Assembly (NCBI GenBank): GCA_019637225.1
Contig: JAHBWC010000008.1
Location: forward strand, 1-64,000
Direction of reading: 5' to 3'
Length of the DNA: 64,000 nt
DNA from: Labilithrix sp.
Lineage (GTDB): Bacteria > Myxococcota_A > Polyangia > Polyangiales > Polyangiaceae
Part shown: in pieces, positions 1-9,286 of the stretch
How the letters are laid out: every line of letters begins with the position of its first letter
Position numbering within the stretch: position 1 is the stretch's first letter
Position numbers and translations under genes: made by a program
The notes under the pieces: model-generated
Database searches by the model: none
What the model was told of the DNA's origin: nothing
What the model saw: the letters and a program-made list of their open reading frames with translations, nothing else

Positions 1-138
1 CGCGCCGAGCGGCTCGATGCCCGCCGCCGGCGATCCACGGCGCACCGCGCCGAGCGGCTCGATGCCCGCCGCCGGCGATCCACGGCGCACCGCGCCGAGC
101 GGCTCGATGCCCGCCGGCGATCCCCGGCGCACCGCGCC
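1..138 (+). repeat. In-frame tandem repeat, 45-nt unit
   Basis: Three copies (1-45, 46-90, and 91-132 with one codon missing) encode M-P-A-A-G-D-P-R-R-T-A-P-S-G-S. The repeat runs into the left edge, so the array is longer than seen here. Confidence 0.9.
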
Positions 139-3100
139 CAGCGCGACGTGGGGACCCCCGGCCGAGCCTTCCCAGGCGCCGCCCGCGCCGCAAGCGCACG
201 CGCAACACGCGCCGGTCACCCCGCCCCGCGCGCGGCCTTCGCCTCCCGAGATGCCGTCGGTCATCATCGACGACGACGACGACGACGGTGCCTTCGCCGA
301 CGATCCGTCGCTCAGCGTGAGCGTCGTCTTCGAGCCGGATGACATGCCCGCGGCGGTGCTGGCGATGGCTGCGCAGGTCCGCGACGCGAAGGACGCCCCG
401 CCGGAGCCCGACGCGGCGCCCGCGCTCGCCCCCGAGAGCGTCGCTCCCATCACCGACCCCGACGCCGACGCCGACACCGACGACGGCTTCCCGGCGGACC
501 TCGAGGAGCCGAGCCTCAGCGTGAGCGTCGTGTTCGAGCCGGACGCGCTGCCGGCCGCGCTCCTCAAGGGCGTGCCGTCGCCGCTCGGAGCCGCCGACGG
601 CCCCGCGAGCGACCCCGTCCCCTCGCCGACCATCGGCGACCTCGTGCCGATCACGCACGCGGACGAGCCCGCGAGCGACGTCCCCGTCACGATCGCGGAC
701 GAGCCCGCGAGCGACGTCCCCGTGACGATCGCGGACGGCGGACCGCCGGCGGACGACGACGCGCCGTCCGCGGAGGCGGCCGCCGGCGCCGCGGCGAGCG
801 ACGACGGCTTCTTCGACGACGCGCTCGCGAACTTCCCGACGGCGACGATCGGCGACGAGGCGTCGGGGGAGGCCTCGACCGGCGGGAGCGTGCGGCCTCC
901 CGCGGACTCGTTCGTGGACGTCGCCGTGGACGAGGTCGAGCTCGTCGACGAGGGGCCGGCCGACGACGGCGACGACGAAGGGCTCGTGCCGGTCCCGCCG
1001 CCCCCGGACGACGACGACGACGACGACGCGACGCTCGTCCGACTCCCGATGTCTCAGCCGATGCCCGTCGCGGCGGCCGCGCCCATCGTCCACGCGGCGG
1101 CCCGCGACAAGCAGGAGCTCACGCCGACCCAGACGAACGTCGATCCGAAGCGTACCGGCGAGCGCAAGTCGGCGACCGGCGGCGGACGGCGCAAGAAGAG
1201 CACGCGCCGGAAGGCGACCGACAAGACCGCCGGCACGATCACCGACGATCGGCAGGACGCCGGCGCGCACCTCGAGGCGCCCGCCGCGAGGGACGAGGCG
1301 CCGCCGAGCAGCCGCTCGCGGAGCGACGACGATCCGGCCATCGGTCGACGCATCGCCGACGGCAAGTACGTCATCGAGTCGCTCATCGGGAGCGGGGCCG
1401 CGGGCGCCGTCTACCGCGCGACCCACCGCGAGCTCCGCCGCACCGTGGCGATCAAGATCCTGCATCCGCACTACCAGCAGGACCCGCACTTCATGACGAG
1501 CTTCCGCGGCGAGGCGCTCGCGGCGAGCCAGCTCGATCATCCGAACGTGATGCGCGTCCTCGACTTCGATCAGGAGGCGGACGGGCTCATCTACATCGTG
1601 ATGGAGTACCTCTCGGGCCGCACGCTCCAGAGCCTGCTCGACGAGGAGCGGCGCTTGCCCACCGAGCGCGCCGTCGAGATCATGATCCAGGTCTGCGCGG
1701 CGCTGAGCGTCGCGCACGACCACGGGATCATCCACCGCGACATCAAGCCCGACAACATCATGCTCGTGCCGAGCCGCGACGACGAGGGCGCGACGTTCGA
1801 GCTCGTGAAGGTGTGTGACTTCGGCATCGCCGCCCTCCAGAACCCGCGCGCCGAGGACGCCGACCTCGCGGCCACCGAGCACGTCATCGCCGGGACACCC
1901 GAGTACATGTCGCCCGAGCAGGCGCGCGGCACGGACGTCGACGCGCGCTCGGACGTCTACGCGTGCGGGATCTGCCTCTACGAGCTCGTCACCGGTCGAC
2001 CGCCGTTCCTCGGCGACAACCCGGCCGAGATCCTCATCAAGCAGCTCGAGGAGCTCCCGAAGCCGCCCTCCCACATCATCAAGGGGCTCGATCCGATCGT
2101 CGAGGAGGTCATCCTCCGCGCGGTCCACAAGGACCCGTCGATGCGCCACCAGTCGGCGCGCGAGCTGCGCGTCGAGCTGAAGGAGCTCATCGAGCCGGGC
2201 GACGGCTACGCCAACGACGACGAAGACGAGCTGTCGATCGTCGAGAACCTCTGCGTCCTCGACGATCCGGCGTCAGGCTTCCCCGGCTTCTTCATCGCGT
2301 TCTCGAGCGCGATCCTTCGCTTCGGCCGCTTCGAGCGAGGCCACAACGAGGCCGCTCAAGCGATGAAGGAGCTCTCGAAGGCGCTCCGGATCGCCCTGCG
2401 AGGACGGAGCGAGCTCACGTTCGCGCGGCGCGACGTCCAGAAGACGATCAGCTTCGTCGTCATGACGGGGACGGCCGAGATCGTCGACCTGCGACGCCTC
2501 CTCGGGTCGCAGCTGTACGGCAGCTTCGGGGAGCCGTTCATCGCGGCGATCGTCAACAAGGGCATCGCGTCTCTCACCCTCCGTGAGGGCATGCCCGATC
2601 CCGAGCTCCACTACATCGTCGAGATGCTCCTCGGCCCGTTCGCGGGCGAGGACCTCCGGCGCGAGCTGCTCACGAAGCCGCTCCGCTACGTGTCGCTGTT
2701 GTTCGTGACCGACGTCGTCGGACGCGACCGGAAGCTGTCGTGGAAGGTCGGCCTCGGCGCGTCGCGCCTCGCGCGCGATCTGCACGCCCTCTGCAACGTC
2801 CGCGGCATCAGCCTGAAGAAGATGCGCGAGACGCGCGACGAGCTCGTCGGCGGCGTGGCGCGCTTGCTCACGCGCGGCGACGAGGTGAAGCAGTTCATCT
2901 TCAACGCCGATCTCGTCGACGAGGCGGTCGCGAACCTCCGCGGCTTTTCTTCCTTCCAGGTCGCCCCTCTCATCATCGAGCGCGTGCTCCACGAGTCGTG
3001 CGCCGAGACGGCGACGATCCTCCTCGCCGACCACGACGCCGGCGGAGACGAGCAGGAGCGCATCGGAGCGTTCCTCCACCTGTTTGCCCAGCGCCTCGTC

Positions 3101-4273
3101 ACGGAGCGCTCGCCGAAGTCGGACGCCGCGGTCGCGGAGTTCTACCGCCGCAAGATCATCACCGAGAACGAGATGCCGCGCGACCTCAAGGAGTCGATCC
3201 GCGCGCAGACGCTCGCGGACGCCCTCGTGCGCGAGCCGTCGCAGTTCTTGCTCACGCTCGACCTCATCGGCGACCCGGAGACCTACGCGCACGAGCTCGC
3301 GACGCTCGAGGCGGCGATGGCCACCCTCGCCCGCCGCGCCGAGGCCGCCGGGCTCCTCGCCGTGATGAGCACGCTCGCGCGGCACGCCAAGGGCGCCGGC
3401 AAGGCCGGACCGCGCGAGAACGCGGCGCTCCGCACGATGAAGTCGATGATCGACAAGCAGCGCCTCCTGCCGATCGCGACGACGTTGCTCGTCGGACCCG
3501 CGCACCAGCGCGAGGCCGCGCGCCAGCTCATCGTCATCGCCGGCTCCGTGGGCGCGTCGGCGCTCTACACGGCGCGCGAGGCGACGCTCGATCCGGCCGC
3601 GCGCCCGATCTTCGTGCAGGTCCTGCGCGACACGGGCCCCGCGGGCTGGGCGCTGCTCTCGCACTTGCTCCCGCAGATGGAGGTCCGCGACGACGCGGAG
3701 CTGGCGCTCGTCGAGGACCTCCTCCGCGCGGTGCCGGACCGGGCCGATCCCGTCCTAGGCGACGCGGTCGCCAAGTTCCTCGCCCACCCGCTGCTCCGGC
3801 CGACGGCGCTGGCCGCGATCGTGCCGCTCTGGGGCGAGCGCGCCCGGAAGCCGCTCGTCGAGGCGCTCGAGTACGCGGAGGAGCCGACCCGCATCGTCGC
3901 GCTCGGCGAGCTGCGCCGCCTCCGCGCGGTCGACGAGTACGTCGTGTCGGTCCTCGAGCGCTTCCTCACGATGCGCGGGAGCGCGGGCGAGGAGCTCCGC
4001 GCCTCGGCGGCTGCAGCGCTCGCCGACGTCGCCGCGCCGCTCCGCACCCGCGTCGTTCAGCTCCTGTCGAAGGCCGTCGAGGGCAAGCGCGGCCTCGTAG
4101 CGATGCTCCGCGGGAGCGACAACGCCGACGAGAGCGTCGCCGTCATGGAGGCGATGGGGCGAGCGCTCCTCGCGCTCGACCGCGCCGAAGGGATCCGCGC
4201 CCTCAAGGGCCGCCTCTCACGCTCCGAGGGGCTGATGAAGGCGCGCCTCAGCGCCGTCCTGCAGATGGGTTAG
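2..4273 (+). CDS. Hanks-type Ser/Thr protein kinase with long disordered N-terminus and helical C-terminal region (5' end outside window)
   Basis: The frame is open from base 2, and the first bases already encode the repeat A-P-S-G-S-M, so the true start lies left of the window. Counting from the Met at base 17, residues 1-440 are Pro/Ala/Asp-rich and disordered, with poly-Asp runs and two copies of SLSVSVVFEPD. A kinase domain follows at about 449-715: glycine loop GSGAAGAVY, invariant Lys in VAIKIL, catalytic loop HRDIKPDN (about 573), DFG (about 601) and PEYMSPEQ. All catalytic residues are present, so it should be active. The last 650 or so residues are Leu/Ala-rich helices resembling HEAT-type repeats, a probable interaction surface. 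No membrane segment is visible. It converges with the next gene. Substrate unknown; kinase assignment is very sure. Confidence 0.9.
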   Translation, partial: APSGSMPAAGDPRRTAPSGSMPAAGDPRRTAPSGSMPAGDPRRTAPSATWGPPAEPSQAPPAPQAHAQHAPVTPPRARPSPPEMPSVIIDDDDDDGAFADDPSLSVSVVFEPDDMPAAVLAMAAQVRDAKDAPPEPDAAPALAPESVAPITDPDADADTDDGFPADLEEPSLSVSVVFEPDALPAALLKGVPSPLGAADGPASDPVPSPTIGDLVPITHADEPASDVPVTIADEPASDVPVTIADGGPPADDDAPSAEAAAGAAASDDGFFDDALANFPTATIGDEASGEASTGGSVRPPADSFVDVAVDEVELVDEGPADDGDDEGLVPVPPPPDDDDDDDATLVRLPMSQPMPVAAAAPIVHAAARDKQELTPTQTNVDPKRTGERKSATGGGRRKKSTRRKATDKTAGTITDDRQDAGAHLEAPAARDEAPPSSRSRSDDDPAIGRRIADGKYVIESLIGSGAAGAVYRATHRELRRTVAIKILHPHYQQDPHFMTSFRGEALAASQLDHPNVMRVLDFDQEADGLIYIVMEYLSGRTLQSLLDEERRLPTERAVEIMIQVCAALSVAHDHGIIHRDIKPDNIMLVPSRDDEGATFELVKVCDFGIAALQNPRAEDADLAATEHVIAGTPEYMSPEQARGTDVDARSDVYACGICLYELVTGRPPFLGDNPAEILIKQLEELPKPPSHIIKGLDPIVEEVILRAVHKDPSMRHQSARELRVELKELIEPGDGYANDDEDELSIVENLCVLDDPASGFPGFFIAFSSAILRFGRFERGHNEAAQAMKELSKALRIALRGRSELTFARRDVQKTISFVVMTGTAEIVDLRRLLGSQLYGSFGEPFIAAIVNKGIASLTLREGMPDPELHYIVEMLLGPFAGEDLRRELLTKPLRYVSLLFVTDVVGRDRKLSWKVGLGASRLARDLHALCNVRGISLKKMRETRDELVGGVARLLTRGDEVKQFIFNADLVDEAVANLRGFSSFQVAPLIIERVLHESCAETATILLADHDAGGDEQERIGAFLHLFAQRLVTERSPKSDAAVAEFYRRKIITENEMPRDLKESIRAQTLADALVREPSQFLLTLDLIGDPETYAHELATLEAAMATLARRAEAAGLLAVMSTLARHAKGAGKAGPRENAALRTMKSMIDKQRLLPIATTLLVGPAHQREAARQLIVIAGSVGASALYTAREATLDPAARPIFVQVLRDTGPAGWALLSHLLPQMEVRDDAELALVEDLLRAVPDRADPVLGDAVAKFLAHPLLRPTALAAIVPLWGERARKPLVEALEYAEEPTRIVALGELRRLRAVDEYVVSVLERFLTMRGSAGEELRASAAAALADVAAPLRTRVVQLLSKAVEGKRGLVAMLRGSDNADESVAVMEAMGRALLALDRAEGIRALKGRLSRSEGLMKARLSAVLQMG

Positions 4274-4278
4274 GCCGT

Positions 4279-4299
4279 CCTCCGCACCGTCCTCGGAGG
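4279..4299. terminator. Weak hairpin between convergent genes
   Basis: Arms CCTCCG and CGGAGG flank a 9-nt loop in the 36-nt gap between the kinase stop and the convergent lipoprotein stop. There is no T-run, so this is only a possible terminator. Confidence 0.2.
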
Positions 4300-4309
4300 C
4301 GCGGCGTCC

Positions 4310-4985
4310 TCAGCGCGCGCACCTCTGCGCGCTCGTGTCGTAGCGGAGCCCGGGGTTACACACGCGGGAGCTGTTCGAGCTGTAGTTGTTCGCATCGGCG
4401 AAGCAGTACGTCTGGCCTTCGTCACCGCACGGCTGGCACTTGGCGGCGTTCGTGTCCCAGCGCGTGCCGCCGTTGCACTTGCGGCTCGCGTTGGGGTTGT
4501 AGTTGTTCGCGTCGTCGAGGCAGAACGTCTGACCCGCGCCACCGCACTCGACGCACCGCGCGCTGCTCGAGTCCCAGCGCGTGCCCGCGTCGCACTTGCG
4601 GCTCGCGTTGGGGCTGTAGTTGTTCGCGTCGTCGAGGCAGAACGTCTGACCCGCGCCCCCGCACTCGACGCACCGCGCGCTGCTCGAGTCCCAGCGCGTG
4701 CCCGCGTCACACTTGCGGCTCGCGTTGGGGCTGTAGTTGTTCGCGTCGTCGAGGCAGAACGTCTGCCCGGCGCCACCGCACTCGACGCACCGGGCGCTGC
4801 TCGAGTCCCAACGCGTGCCCCCGTTGCACTTACGGCTCGCGTTCGCGCTCGCGTTGTTCGGCTCGTCGAGGCAGAAGGTCTGCCCCGCGGCGCCGCACGC
4901 GACGCACCGGGCGCTGCTGGCGTCCCAGCGCGTGCCGTTGTCGCACGAGGTGTTGGCGCAGCGCGCCTGCCCGTCTCCCCCGCAG
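4310..4985 (-). repeat. Coding tandem repeat, about 117-nt unit
   Basis: Near-identical DNA copies underlie the Cys-rich protein repeats, for example the segments starting near 4530 and 4647. They are a likely site of unequal recombination. Confidence 0.75.
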
Positions 4986-5902
4986 GTCGGATCGGGATCG
5001 ATCGGCGGCGGCGGCGGCGGCGGCGGCTCGCCCGTCCCGTCCTCGTCACCGTCCGTCGTGGGGCCGACGTCGGGGGTGGAGCCCGACGGGAAGTCCGTCG
5101 CGATCTCTTCGGGCGTCGCTGGACGGAGCCCCGCGCTCGTCACGGCGTAGTAGCCGGGGCGCTCGATCTGCGTCGCGACCTCGACGCCGCTCACGTGGAG
5201 CGTCGCGTCGATCGCCCCCGCGGAGGGGGCGACGAAGTAGTGGATCTTGCCCTTGGCGGTGCTCCCGCCCACCCACGGCCGGAGCTTCATCTCGGTGTCG
5301 CCGCCAAACGACGAGAGCGGCGCGATCGACCGCGTGTGCTCGGGCGTCATGAGGACGAAGCGGCCCTCTTGACCGCTGGCGTCGATGAACGCCGTCGGCC
5401 ACAGGTCGAACGGCTGACTCATCACCGCGGGCGCGCTCGACGGAAGGTCCTCGGGCCGCGCGATCTGCGGGGTGGCCTGGAAGTCGGTCCGCCCGCGCTG
5501 GCCGATGAGCTCGCTCGACTCGCGGGCGAGGTTCGCGGAGAGGATGAGCATCACGGGGAAGCTCGATCGCCGGAACGTTCCGACCACCACGGTGCCGCCC
5601 GCCTCGAGGTCGAGCGCCTTCCGATAGCCCTCGAACCCCTGGCCCGGCGGACTGTTCAAGCCGGCCGCGCTGACGTCCAGGGTCGTCGTGAGCGGATCGT
5701 TCGCGGCGCGCCCGGTCGACGTGCACGACAGCGTCGCGCTGTCGCCCGCGACGTCGAACCAGCAGCGCCCCCACTCCCGTCCCTTGATCGCCGTGAGCGG
5801 ACGGCCCTCCGTGTTCGCCGACTCGCTCGTGGCGGACTCCGCGGCGGGGACGGAACAAGCGACGGCCGAGAGGGCGACCAGAAGGAGAAGTTGCGAGCGC
5901 AT
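4310..5902 (-). CDS. Lipoprotein with six C-terminal Cys-rich repeats
   Basis: The chosen start gives a lipoprotein signal (MRSQLLLLVALSAVAC) with the lipobox Cys at residue 16. An upstream in-frame GTG at 5923 would only add seven residues before it. Residues 17 to about 310 have no recognised fold. A Pro/Asp linker then leads to six tandem repeats of about 39 residues (the first about 29), each of the form CGGAGQTFCLDDANNY, then NASRKC, GTRWDSSSARC. Four Cys per unit suggests disulphide-bonded, extracytoplasmic modules on the cell surface. Two central units are identical in protein and almost so in DNA, so the array is recently expanded. Similar repeat lipoproteins are frequent in myxobacteria; the function is unknown. 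Confidence 0.8.
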   Translation of the reverse strand: MRSQLLLLVALSAVACSVPAAESATSESANTEGRPLTAIKGREWGRCWFDVAGDSATLSCTSTGRAANDPLTTTLDVSAAGLNSPPGQGFEGYRKALDLEAGGTVVVGTFRRSSFPVMLILSANLARESSELIGQRGRTDFQATPQIARPEDLPSSAPAVMSQPFDLWPTAFIDASGQEGRFVLMTPEHTRSIAPLSSFGGDTEMKLRPWVGGSTAKGKIHYFVAPSAGAIDATLHVSGVEVATQIERPGYYAVTSAGLRPATPEEIATDFPSGSTPDVGPTTDGDEDGTGEPPPPPPPPIDPDPTCGGDGQARCANTSCDNGTRWDASSARCVACGAAGQTFCLDEPNNASANASRKCNGGTRWDSSSARCVECGGAGQTFCLDDANNYSPNASRKCDAGTRWDSSSARCVECGGAGQTFCLDDANNYSPNASRKCDAGTRWDSSSARCVECGGAGQTFCLDDANNYNPNASRKCNGGTRWDTNAAKCQPCGDEGQTYCFADANNYSSNSSRVCNPGLRYDTSAQRCAR

Positions 5903-6013
5903 ACCTACATGTGTGCATGACACGTACCTGGTCCCCTTTTGTCGTAAGCATATGAAATGTCATACGCACGGTCCGCGGGGCGGGGACCGGGTGCGGTTCG
6001 ACGATCCACCAGG

Positions 6014-8095
6014 TCAGGAGCCGAGCGGCGGCACCGACGTGAACGCCGTCCAGCGCGTCGACCGGACCAGATCGCACGAGAGGGCGCAGAAGAGCGCGCG
6101 GTGCGTCTCCTCGCGCGTGGCGAAGCGTCGCGACGCTTTCACGACGTCCGCGATCGAGGTGCGCGCCTTGATGCTCTTGATGACGTGCTCTTCGGCGTCG
6201 GCGAACCGGAACGCCTCGATGCGGACCGGGAGCGGGACGATGGGCTCGATGGAGTCCTCCTCGAGCGGCGAGAGGATCGCCTCGAGCTCCTCGGCGCTGT
6301 ACGCGTCGCGGACGCCCCGGAGCACGAGCTCGAAGGGATCGAAGCCGAGGGGGAACGTCTCCTCGTGCGAGCGCGCGCCGCGGACGAACGCGATCTCGCC
6401 CTTACGCCAGTGAAACACCTCGAGGTAGCGGTCGCGCATCTGCTGCTGAATCGCGCGAAACAGCTCGATGGGCCGGAGCACGCCGAGACCGCAGAGCGCA
6501 TCGCCGAGGCGGCCGCTCCAGCGGGGCAGCATCGCGAGCGCCATCTCGACCTCCATCCGGAGGACCTGGCCGCGTGCGACGAGGTGCTCGCCGAAGAGCT
6601 CACGCTTCTCGGTCGAGACGACGAACTCGGGCACGCCCTCGACGAGGTAGATCTTCTTCTTCCGCGCACCGTCGCGGAAGTAGAGCGCGCCCGTCTCGCG
6701 ACGAAGCGCGATCTGGAAGAGGCGTGTCGGCAGGAGCACGCGATCGATGAGCGCGACGTCGTTCTGCGGGGTGAAGACGCCGTCGTCCCAGCGGAGGGCC
6801 GGGCTGTTGACGAAGCGTGAGAGCTCGGCGTAGCTCGCGGCGTCGCGGAACGGCGACGTCTCGCGCGAGACGAGCGCGCGATGGTCGATCCCGCCCGTGA
6901 CGTAGAGCTCGACGAGCCGCGGGTAGCTGAGCGGTCCGAGCGTCGGTCCACCGGGCATCTTCGCGCGGTAGATCGCGGGCGCCACGTCGCGCGCCTCGCC
7001 TCCGCTCGGCGGCAGCGCCGACTGCCGAGGCGGCGCCGTCGAGCTCATCGCCGGCGGCGTGGTGGGCCGGCTCGCCTCCGCGGGCGGCGCCGCCAGGTTC
7101 GCCGTCTGGCGCGTCCCCGTCTCGCCGCGGGGATCTCCGGCCTCTCCGCGCGAGGAGGGCGCGAGCCCGAGCCGCTCGATCCAGCTCGCCAGCTTCCCCG
7201 GACCGACCTGCAGGCGGCGCCGGCGGAGCACCTCCTCGAGCGCCTCCGCGAAGGCCGCGGCGTTCGGGTAGCGGAGCCCGCGGTCGCGCGCCATCGCGCG
7301 GATGAGGATCGTCTTCACGTCGTCGGGGACGCGCGAGCCGGCGCGATCGATCACCTGGAGATCGGCGTCGCGGATCCGCATGAGGACGTCGATCTCGCTC
7401 GGCCCCGAGAACAGCGGCCGGAGCATCACGAGCTCCGCGAGGACGATCGCCGCCGTGAAGAGGTCGCTCCGCGCGTCGAGCTCCTTGCCGACGACCTGCT
7501 CGGGCGACATGTAGCCGAGCTTGCCCTTGAGCTGCCCGGCGTCCGTGCGCCGCTCGATCTCCGCGGCGCGCGCGATGCCGAAGTCCGTGAGCTTCACGGC
7601 CCCGGAGCGATCGATCAGCACGTTGCCCGGCGAGACGTCGCGATGGACGAGATCGAGCGATTTTCCGTCGTCGTCGCGGGCGTTGTGCGCGTAGTCGAGC
7701 CCGCGCAGCACGCTGAGCGCGATGTAGAGGGCGGCCTCGAGCGGGACGTCCTCTCCCCTCGCCGCCGCGGCGCGCACCAGCCGCGCGGCGGTGGTGCCGT
7801 CGACGTACTCCATCGCCATGTACAGCTCGCCGTCGTGCTCGCCGAAGTCGAACACCTGGACGATGTTCGGGTGGGCCAGGCGGGCGCAGACGCGCGCCTC
7901 GTCGATGAACATGGCGACGAAGTCGGCGTCCTGCGCCAGCTGGGGCAGGATGCGCTTCACGGCGACGACCTTCTGGAAGCCGTGCGGGCCCCCGCGGCGC
8001 GAGAGGTACACCTCCGCCATCCCCCCCGTGGCGATCCGCTGAATCAGCTCGTAGGGACCGAGCATGAGCGGGGCCGGATGGATCGACGCGCTCAT
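6014..8095 (-). CDS. Ser/Thr protein kinase with GYF_2-like and DUF4388-like C-terminal modules
   Basis: The kinase domain covers residues 13-285: glycine loop ATGGMAEVY, Lys47 in VAVKRI, catalytic loop HRDVSPGN at 151-158 and DFG at 171-173. The catalytic loop has Ser where most kinases have Lys, a variant common among myxobacterial kinases. After a low-complexity linker (about 290-365), residues about 370-410 (GPTLGPLSYPRLVELYVTGG) resemble a GYF_2 module. Residues about 440-610 resemble the DUF4388/PATAN-type domain of myxobacterial signalling proteins, with the typical sequence YFRDGARKKKIYLVEG. No membrane helix is seen, so it is probably cytoplasmic. It is divergent from the next gene with only 20 bp between starts. 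The partner or substrate is unknown. Confidence 0.88.
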   Translation of the reverse strand: MSASIHPAPLMLGPYELIQRIATGGMAEVYLSRRGGPHGFQKVVAVKRILPQLAQDADFVAMFIDEARVCARLAHPNIVQVFDFGEHDGELYMAMEYVDGTTAARLVRAAAARGEDVPLEAALYIALSVLRGLDYAHNARDDDGKSLDLVHRDVSPGNVLIDRSGAVKLTDFGIARAAEIERRTDAGQLKGKLGYMSPEQVVGKELDARSDLFTAAIVLAELVMLRPLFSGPSEIDVLMRIRDADLQVIDRAGSRVPDDVKTILIRAMARDRGLRYPNAAAFAEALEEVLRRRRLQVGPGKLASWIERLGLAPSSRGEAGDPRGETGTRQTANLAAPPAEASRPTTPPAMSSTAPPRQSALPPSGGEARDVAPAIYRAKMPGGPTLGPLSYPRLVELYVTGGIDHRALVSRETSPFRDAASYAELSRFVNSPALRWDDGVFTPQNDVALIDRVLLPTRLFQIALRRETGALYFRDGARKKKIYLVEGVPEFVVSTEKRELFGEHLVARGQVLRMEVEMALAMLPRWSGRLGDALCGLGVLRPIELFRAIQQQMRDRYLEVFHWRKGEIAFVRGARSHEETFPLGFDPFELVLRGVRDAYSAEELEAILSPLEEDSIEPIVPLPVRIEAFRFADAEEHVIKSIKARTSIADVVKASRRFATREETHRALFCALSCDLVRSTRWTAFTSVPPLGS

Positions 8096-8115
8096 CGGCG
8101 GTAGAAGCGTACCCC

Positions 8116-9240
8116 ATGGTCCTGCCGAAGCGTAGGGAGTCGCCGCCTGGGGCGTCGGGCGTCGAGCGCAGGGCGAGCGGCGGCCTCGCGGCCGAGGCGG
8201 GAGGCCGCCTAACGGCCGAGGCGAGCGGCCGTTCTTCGCTCCTGGGGAAGAAGTCGAGCTCGAGGGTCGTCGTCGTCACGGGAGCCTCGTCGTTCCTCGG
8301 CGCGAACCTGGTCGGCCTGCTCGAAGAAGACAGCCGGATCGCCCGGATCGTCGCGATCGACGTCAAGCCGCCCGGAACGGCGCAGCGCAAGACGCGCTTC
8401 TACGAGGTGGACTTCACCGGGGCTTCGACCGAGGCGCGCCTCTCCGAGATCCTCGGCGCCGAGCGCGCCGACACGCTCGTCCACCTCGCCTTCATGTCGT
8501 CGCCGACGCACGCGACCGCACACGCGCACGAGCTCGAGAGCGTCGGCACGCGGCACGTCCTCGTCGCCGCGCGCCACGCGAACGTCCGCAAGGTCGTGAT
8601 GTGGTCGCAGACGCTGCTCTACGGCGCCCACCCGTCGAACCCGAACTTCTTGACCGAGCGGCACCCTCTCCGGGCGCCGTCGACGGAGCCGTGGTTCGCC
8701 GACAAGATCGAGGCGGAGGCCGAGGTCGCGCGCTTCGCCGAGCGGAGCGCGGACGCGGTCGTCACGGTCCTCCGCACGGCGCCGATCCTCGGCCCCACGG
8801 TGCACAACTTCCTGACGCGGTACCTCGCCCGCCGCGTCGTGCCGATCGCGATGGGCTTCGACCCGCTCGTGCAGTTCCTCCACGAGGTCGACGCGATCGC
8901 CGCCTTCAAGCTCGCGATCGACCGGGATCACCCCGGCGTTTACAACGTCGTCGGCGACGGCGTCCTGCCGCTCTCTACCGTCATCAAGCTCGCCGGGCGG
9001 CTCGCCTTGCCGCTCCCCCACCCTCTCGCCCACACGATGGGCGCGGCGCTGTGGCTCGCCCAGATCGTCGAGGCGCCGCCGAGCTTCATGCACTACCTGC
9101 GCTTCCTCTGCGTCGCCGACGGCGCCAAGGCGCGGGGAGAGCTCGGCTTCCGGCCCGCGTACACGACGCGCGAGGCGGTCCTCGACTTCACGAGCGCGCA
9201 GCGTCTCCGCGACGTGAAGCTCCTCCACGAGGCCGTGTGA
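8116..9240 (+). CDS. NAD(P)-dependent epimerase/dehydratase (extended SDR)
   Basis: After about 48 low-complexity residues comes a Rossmann fold with the nucleotide loop VVVVTGASSFLGANL and an acidic residue after the second strand (IVAIDVK). This fits an extended short-chain dehydrogenase of the nucleotide-sugar epimerase type. Later segments include LVHLAFMSSP, and TLLYGAH, which stands where the catalytic YxxxK would be expected. The canonical YxxxK is not obvious, so a reductase or NAD-binding role is as likely as epimerisation. The only in-frame ATG is used; the unstructured N-terminus leaves the start uncertain. A membrane-associated acyltransferase gene follows 46 bp downstream, so the two may be co-transcribed and act on envelope lipid or sugar metabolism, but this is only inferred. 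Confidence 0.75.
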   Translation: MVLPKRRESPPGASGVERRASGGLAAEAGGRLTAEASGRSSLLGKKSSSRVVVVTGASSFLGANLVGLLEEDSRIARIVAIDVKPPGTAQRKTRFYEVDFTGASTEARLSEILGAERADTLVHLAFMSSPTHATAHAHELESVGTRHVLVAARHANVRKVVMWSQTLLYGAHPSNPNFLTERHPLRAPSTEPWFADKIEAEAEVARFAERSADAVVTVLRTAPILGPTVHNFLTRYLARRVVPIAMGFDPLVQFLHEVDAIAAFKLAIDRDHPGVYNVVGDGVLPLSTVIKLAGRLALPLPHPLAHTMGAALWLAQIVEAPPSFMHYLRFLCVADGAKARGELGFRPAYTTREAVLDFTSAQRLRDVKLLHEAV

Positions 9241-9286
9241 TGGCCGCGACGCGCTACGATTCGATCTCGACCGAGCACACGACCGC

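Noticed and set aside
2273..3664. Long minus-strand open frame opposite the first kinase
   Set aside because: Antisense to a clear kinase gene; Arg/Leu/Glu-rich composition typical of the complement of GC3-rich coding DNA, no motif.
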